A stretch of 9,108 bases of DNA, taken from an uncultured Ruminococcus sp. GTDB taxonomy: Bacteria; Bacillota; Clostridia; Oscillospirales; CAG-272. The stretch covers positions 1 through 9,108 of the forward strand of contig CACYZS010000130.1 of the NCBI GenBank assembly GCA_902778985.1. Reading direction: 5' to 3'. Positions 6,142 to 9,108 of the stretch are shown one piece after another. Under the pieces are notes generated by a model that saw only the letters and a program-made list of their open reading frames with translations, was not told the origin of the DNA and made no database searches. The translations under genes were made by a program, and so were the position numbers. Numbering within the stretch: position 1 is the stretch's first letter; each line of letters opens with the position of its first letter.

Positions 6142-6222
6142 CCAAGATCGATCGACCGATTGCCCGGGAGCAGAAGACGCCCCCGGCATTTTTTCGACAC
6201 GGACCGAAAACAAAACGTAAGG
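6054..6222 (+). promoter_or_regulatory. Predicted cysteine-responsive attenuator of metY
   Basis: Four pairings can be read directly. Antiterminator: 6078-6088 with 6160-6170, 11 perfect pairs, plus an inner 6-bp extension 6095-6100 with 6153-6158. Terminator: 6161-6171 with 6179-6188, sharing the 6160-6170 arm with the antiterminator. Shine-Dalgarno block: 6054-6061 with 6215-6222, 8 perfect pairs covering AAGG of the metY ribosome binding site. Support helix: 6111-6120 with 6197-6206, 10 perfect pairs. The last three nest together as one OFF fold, while the antiterminator excludes the terminator. A ribosome stalled at the Cys-Cys codons would cover 6054-6061 and leave 6078-6088 free, favouring ON. 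How the OFF fold wins once the ribosome has passed is not settled by sequence. No SAM or T-box consensus is present. Confidence 0.65.
6161..6194 (+). terminator. Conditional terminator in the metY leader
   Basis: TGCC-C-GGG (6161-6168) pairs with CCC-GGCA (6182-6188) with one bulged C, and GC at 6170-6171 with GC at 6179-6180 can extend it past one mismatch. T6 at 6189-6194 follows. It ends 41 nt before the metY start codon and after the leader peptide stop, as expected of an attenuator terminator. The bulge makes it weaker than the competing 11-bp antiterminator. Confidence 0.65.
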
Positions 6223-6235
6223 AGAACAATCCATC

Positions 6236-7474
6236 ATGAGCAAATACAGATTTGAAACCCTGCAACTTCACGTCGTCTATCAGACGACGTCCTACGTCTT
6301 CCGCAACAGTCAACACGCCGCCGACCGCTTCGGTCTTGCCGACGCGGGCAACATCTACGGACGGTTGACCAACTCGACGCAGGACGTGCTCGAAAAGCGC
6401 GTCGCGGCGCTCGAAGGCGGCAGCGCGGCGCTGGCTCTGGCGTCCGGCGCGGCGGCGATCACCTACACGATCGAGGCGCTTGCCGCGAACGGCGGGCATA
6501 TCGTGGCGCAGAAGACCATCTACGGCGGGAGTTACAACCTGCTGGGCCACACCCTCCCGCAGTACGGGATCAAAACGACCTTCGTCGACATTCACAACCT
6601 TGGCGAGGTCGAGCGGGCGATCACGCCCGACACCCGGGCGATCTACGCCGAGACGCTCGGCAACCCGAACAGCGACATTCCCGACATCGACGCGCTCGCT
6701 GCGATCGCGCACAAACACGGGATCCCGCTGGTCGTCGACAACACCTTCGGCACTCCCTACCTGATCCGTCCGATCGAGCACGGAGCCGACGTCGTCGTTC
6801 ACTCGGCGACCAAGTTCCTCGGCGGACACGGCACCACGCTCGGCGGGATCATCGTCGAGAGCGGCAAGTTCGACTGGAAGGCGAGCGGGAAGTACCCGAA
6901 TATCGCCGCCCCGAACCCGAGTTACCACGGCGTTTCGTTCTACGACGCCGTCGGCCCCGCGGCGTTCGTGACCTTCATCCGCGCGATCCTGCTCCGCGAC
7001 ACCGGCGCTTCGATCTCGCCCTTCAACGCCTTCCTGCTCTTGCAGGGCGTCGAAACTCTCTCGCTCCGGCTCGACCGGCACGCCGAGAACACGAAGAAGG
7101 TCGTCGAGTTCCTCTCGCGTCATCCGCTGGTCGAACGCGTCAATCATCCGTCGCTGCCCGATCACCCCGATCACGCGCTCTACCTGAAGTACTTCCCGAA
7201 CGGCGGCGCCTCGATCTTCACTTTCGATATCAAGGGCGGACAAAAGGAAGCGTGGGCGTTCATCGACGCGCTTGAGATCTTTTCGCTGCTCGCGAACGTC
7301 GCGGACGTGAAATCGCTGGTCATCCACCCCGCCTCGACCACCCACTCGCAACTCTCGGGAGAAGAACTGCTCGACCAGGGCATCAAACCGAACACGATCC
7401 GGCTCTCGATCGGGACCGAACACGTGGACGATATCATCGCCGATCTCGAAAAGGGATTTGCGGCGATCAACTGA
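6236..7474 (+). CDS. metY: O-acetylhomoserine sulfhydrylase (MetY), with a shortened N-terminus
   Basis: This 412-residue PLP enzyme of the Cys/Met metabolism family makes homocysteine from O-acetylhomoserine and sulfide in the cytoplasm. Family marks are YGRLTN (41-46, phosphate binding), D168 in [11 protein letters not shown] (PLP ring nitrogen), and K193 in [11 protein letters not shown] (Schiff base). The C-terminal block with [21 protein letters not shown] is complete. Recalled relatives are about 425-430 residues and carry a conserved GQ...PD...ARAVPI stretch between LHV and YQTTSYVF. Here the two join directly ([12 protein letters not shown], residues 11-22), so about 15 residues seem deleted in frame. 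This region lies near the active site in related enzymes, so activity could be altered. The ribosome binding site TAAGGAG (6218-6224) is also the target of the leader pairing. cysK follows after 43 nt. Confidence 0.92.
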   Translation: MSKYRFETLQLHVVYQTTSYVFRNSQHAADRFGLADAGNIYGRLTNSTQDVLEKRVAALEGGSAALALASGAAAITYTIEALAANGGHIVAQKTIYGGSYNLLGHTLPQYGIKTTFVDIHNLGEVERAITPDTRAIYAETLGNPNSDIPDIDALAAIAHKHGIPLVVDNTFGTPYLIRPIEHGADVVVHSATKFLGGHGTTLGGIIVESGKFDWKASGKYPNIAAPNPSYHGVSFYDAVGPAAFVTFIRAILLRDTGASISPFNAFLLLQGVETLSLRLDRHAENTKKVVEFLSRHPLVERVNHPSLPDHPDHALYLKYFPNGGASIFTFDIKGGQKEAWAFIDALEIFSLLANVADVKSLVIHPASTTHSQLSGEELLDQGIKPNTIRLSIGTEHVDDIIADLEKGFAAIN

Positions 7475-7517
7475 AACGAAAACGAAAAAACGACAAGACA
7501 AGAAAGGAAACAATACC

Positions 7518-8447
7518 ATGTCTATCTACACTTCCGCCGACCAACTGATCGGAAAAACCCCGCTGCTTGAACTCACCCACATCGAAAAGGAATACGGTCT
7601 GAAAGCCAGACTCGTCGCCAAACTCGAGTACTTCAACCCCGCCGGATCGGTCAAAGACCGGATCGCGAAAGCCATGATCGACGACGCCGAGGCGTCGGGC
7701 AAACTCAAACCGGGCGCCGTCATCATCGAGCCGACGTCGGGCAACACCGGGATCGGTCTTGCGTCGGTCGCGGCGGCGAGAGGCTACCGGCTGATCCTGA
7801 CCATGCCCGAGACCATGTCGGTCGAGCGCCGTCAACTGATCAAGGCGTACGGCGCCGAGATCGTTCTGACCGACGGGACGAAAGGAATGAAGGGCGCGAT
7901 CGCGAAGGCAAACGAACTTGCCGAAGAGATCCCGAACAGTTTCATTCCCGGTCAGTTCGTCAACCCCGCCAACCCGAAGGCGCACCGTGAATCGACCGGC
8001 CCCGAGATCTGGGCGGACACCGACGGAAAGGTCGACTTCTTCGTCGCGGGGGTCGGTACCGGCGGTACCGTGACCGGCGTCGGCGAATACCTGAAATCGA
8101 AGAACCCCGCCGTCAAGGTCGTCGCCGTCGAACCCGCCACGTCCGCGGTTCTCTCGACCGGCGTCGCGGGGCCGCACAAGATCCAGGGGATCGGCGCGGG
8201 CTTCGTCCCCGACGTTCTGAACACCAAGGTCTACGACGAGATCATCCCGGTGCAGAACGAGGATGCCTTCGCCACCGGAAAACTGATCGGCAAGAAGGAA
8301 GGAGTGCTCGTCGGAATCTCCTCCGGCGCCGCGGCGTTCGCCGCGATCGAGATCGCCAAGCGCCCCGAGAACGCGGGCAAAACGATCGTGGTGCTGCTCC
8401 CCGATACGGGAGATCGGTACCTCTCCACCCCGCTCTTCGCGGATTGA
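7518..8447 (+). CDS. cysK: Cysteine synthase (O-acetylserine sulfhydrylase) CysK
   Basis: This 309-residue PLP enzyme forms cysteine from O-acetylserine and sulfide, and its length is normal for CysK. K46 in NPAGSVKDR is the Schiff-base lysine, PTSGNTG at 72-78 is the substrate-binding loop, GVGTGGT at 178-184 is the PLP phosphate loop, and the C-terminus carries SSGAA and DTGDRYLST. No domain is missing, and no CBS regulatory domain is attached, which argues against cystathionine beta-synthase. ATG 7518 is preferred because AAAGGA lies about 9 nt upstream; an earlier in-frame start at 7458 lies inside metY. The 43-nt gap after metY has no terminator, so both genes probably share the leader-controlled promoter and use sulfide for the two branches of sulfur amino acid synthesis. 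Confidence 0.95.
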   Translation: MSIYTSADQLIGKTPLLELTHIEKEYGLKARLVAKLEYFNPAGSVKDRIAKAMIDDAEASGKLKPGAVIIEPTSGNTGIGLASVAAARGYRLILTMPETMSVERRQLIKAYGAEIVLTDGTKGMKGAIAKANELAEEIPNSFIPGQFVNPANPKAHRESTGPEIWADTDGKVDFFVAGVGTGGTVTGVGEYLKSKNPAVKVVAVEPATSAVLSTGVAGPHKIQGIGAGFVPDVLNTKVYDEIIPVQNEDAFATGKLIGKKEGVLVGISSGAAAFAAIEIAKRPENAGKTIVVLLPDTGDRYLSTPLFAD

Positions 8448-8453
8448 CACACC

Positions 8454-8481
8454 GTCCTGCGCCCGGTTTCGTGCGCAGGAC
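8454..8481 (+). terminator. Hairpin after cysK, possibly a weak or leaky terminator
   Basis: A perfect 9-bp stem (8454-8462 with 8473-8481) has a 10-nt loop, but it is followed by TTCGGACTATTATT and not a clean T run. It may only attenuate transcription into the transporter gene or protect the 3' end of the metY-cysK message. A poor promoter-like TATTAT at 8489-8494 lacks a convincing -35 box. Confidence 0.4.
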
Positions 8482-8507
8482 TTCGGACTATTATTCGGTA
8501 CGGAAAA

Positions 8508-9068
8508 ATGGATGGAAAAAGAACTCACTTACTCAAAATCACGACGACCGCGGCGATGATCGCCATGACCTGCGTTCTGACGATGGTCGTCCGTATCCCG
8601 ACCCCGACGAAGGGGTATCTGAACCTCGGCGACGCCGCCGTCCTGCTCTCGGGCTGGCTGCTCGGACCGATCTGGGGCTCGGTCGCGGGCGGGGTCGGAT
8701 CCGCGCTCGCCGACCTGCTTTCGGGCTACCCGGTCTACGTTCCCGGCACGCTCGTCATCAAGGCGACGATGGCGTTTCTCGTTTCGCTCGTTCCGCTCCG
8801 CGCGGCGCGGCGCGAAGAGAGCCGTCCGCGGCTCGGTTTTATGCTGGCGGCTCCGTTGGCGGAACTCGTTATGGTCGCGGGCTACTACCTGTATGAGGCG
8901 GCGGTGGTCGGAGAGGGCTTCGGCGCCGCGCTTCTCGGCGCGCCGGGGAACGCCGTGCAGGGGATCGTCGGGGCTGCGGGCGCGTATCTTCTCATCGAAT
9001 TGCTCGGGCGCACCGAGTTTTTCAGAATCTACGGGATCCGGGGATTTGCAAGGAGGAAAGCAAAATGA
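8508..9068 (+). CDS. ECF transporter S component (substrate-binding membrane subunit)
   Basis: This 186-residue membrane protein has about six hydrophobic segments and the typical S-component signature GYLNLGDA (36-43), WLLGPIWGSVAGGVGSALADL (50-70) and SGYPVYVPGTLVIKA. S components bind a vitamin or its precursor and work with shared EcfA ATPases and EcfT, which are absent here and are usually encoded elsewhere. The sequence looks most like the DUF1393/PF07155-type group, whose members include thiamine-precursor and pyridoxine transporters; the substrate cannot be told by eye. A vitamin B6 substrate would fit the two PLP enzymes upstream, but that is conjecture. The start ATG 8508 has no strong ribosome binding site. 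It ends overlapping the next gene by ATGA, with AGGAGG before that junction. Confidence 0.85.
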   Translation: MDGKRTHLLKITTTAAMIAMTCVLTMVVRIPTPTKGYLNLGDAAVLLSGWLLGPIWGSVAGGVGSALADLLSGYPVYVPGTLVIKATMAFLVSLVPLRAARREESRPRLGFMLAAPLAELVMVAGYYLYEAAVVGEGFGAALLGAPGNAVQGIVGAAGAYLLIELLGRTEFFRIYGIRGFARRKAK

Positions 9069-9108
9069 AAACTATTTACGAACAGGTAAAACAAGCGGCG
9101 GAGGAGTT
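9065..9108 (+). CDS. Start of a further gene, cut off by the window end
   Basis: Only 14 codons are visible, beginning MKTIYEQVKQAAEE. The ATG overlaps the transporter stop codon (ATGA) and has AGGAGG 8 nt upstream, so it is certainly part of the same operon. A hydrophilic helical start of this kind occurs in the DUF436/YwlG (TIGR01440) family, which I recall near S components, but 14 residues cannot establish that. Confidence 0.6.
   Translation, partial: MKTIYEQVKQAAEE

Noticed and set aside
5999..6235. SAM riboswitch or T-box in the metY leader
   Set aside because: I looked for the conserved SAM-I core and the T-box AGGGTGG-type motif and found neither.
5991..6239. 82-codon plus-strand frame across the metY leader
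   Set aside because: It starts at the -10 box of the promoter, so its ATG would not be transcribed, and its sequence is lysine/arginine-rich without a pattern. The 38-residue frame at 6025 has a ribosome binding site and proper placement.
6074..7519. Long minus-strand open frame opposite metY
   Set aside because: It is Arg/Asp/Val-rich with low complexity, typical of the antisense of a GC-rich gene, and metY on the other strand is unambiguous.
7467..8528. Long minus-strand open frame opposite cysK
   Set aside because: Same composition artefact; CysK motifs on the plus strand are decisive.
8444..8896. 150-codon frame overlapping the S component gene
   Set aside because: It is an out-of-frame arginine-rich shadow with no ribosome binding site.

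Overview
The window looks like a GC-rich member of the Bacillota, probably class Clostridia. The basis is near-consensus sigma-A promoters with AT-rich -10 boxes in otherwise GC-rich DNA, strong AGGAGG-type ribosome binding sites, compact GGC...GCC hairpin terminators with T runs, and the gene families present. I cannot place it below class. All protein family calls come from motif recognition by eye.

Region 1 (1-540) is non-coding. It holds the terminator of an upstream gene, an array of small hairpins enclosed by a longer inverted repeat (34-130), a large imperfect inverted repeat (223-282), and a near-perfect extended -10 promoter (389-417). Region 2 (540-2732) is a two-gene operon: an EAL-type cyclic-di-GMP phosphodiesterase with a C-terminal PAS-like domain, then a membrane protein ending in a potassium-channel pore with a TTIGFGD filter. 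A bidirectional terminator separates it from a convergent gene. Region 3 (2744-4887) has a minus-strand XRE/TPR-like regulator and, divergent from it, a short XRE protein that lacks the end of its helix-turn-helix domain and is joined to a second domain. An 11-nt overlap links the latter to a small unknown protein, followed by a terminator.

Region 4 (4902-9108) is a sulfur amino acid locus. A LysR-type regulator is followed by metY (O-acetylhomoserine sulfhydrylase) and cysK (cysteine synthase), then an ECF transporter S component and the first codons of another gene. The metY promoter (5964-5992) has a T-N11-A dyad centred about 66 bp upstream of its predicted start point, the classical LysR-family position, so the neighbouring LysR protein is a plausible direct regulator.

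The most striking element is the roughly 236-nt metY leader. It encodes a 38-residue peptide with a Cys-Cys pair (codons at 6061-6066) and two more cysteines. Just beyond the expected footprint of a ribosome stalled on the Cys-Cys codons is a segment (6078-6088) perfectly complementary over 11 nt to the left arm of an intrinsic terminator (6161-6194). Just upstream of, and touching, the Cys-Cys codons is a segment (6054-6061) perfectly complementary to the metY Shine-Dalgarno region (6215-6222). This geometry predicts a cysteine-responsive attenuator with both a transcriptional and a translational arm. It is inferred from sequence and untested.

Two genes (the short XRE protein and metY) appear to carry in-frame internal deletions of conserved segments. 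These could be real adaptations or assembly problems.
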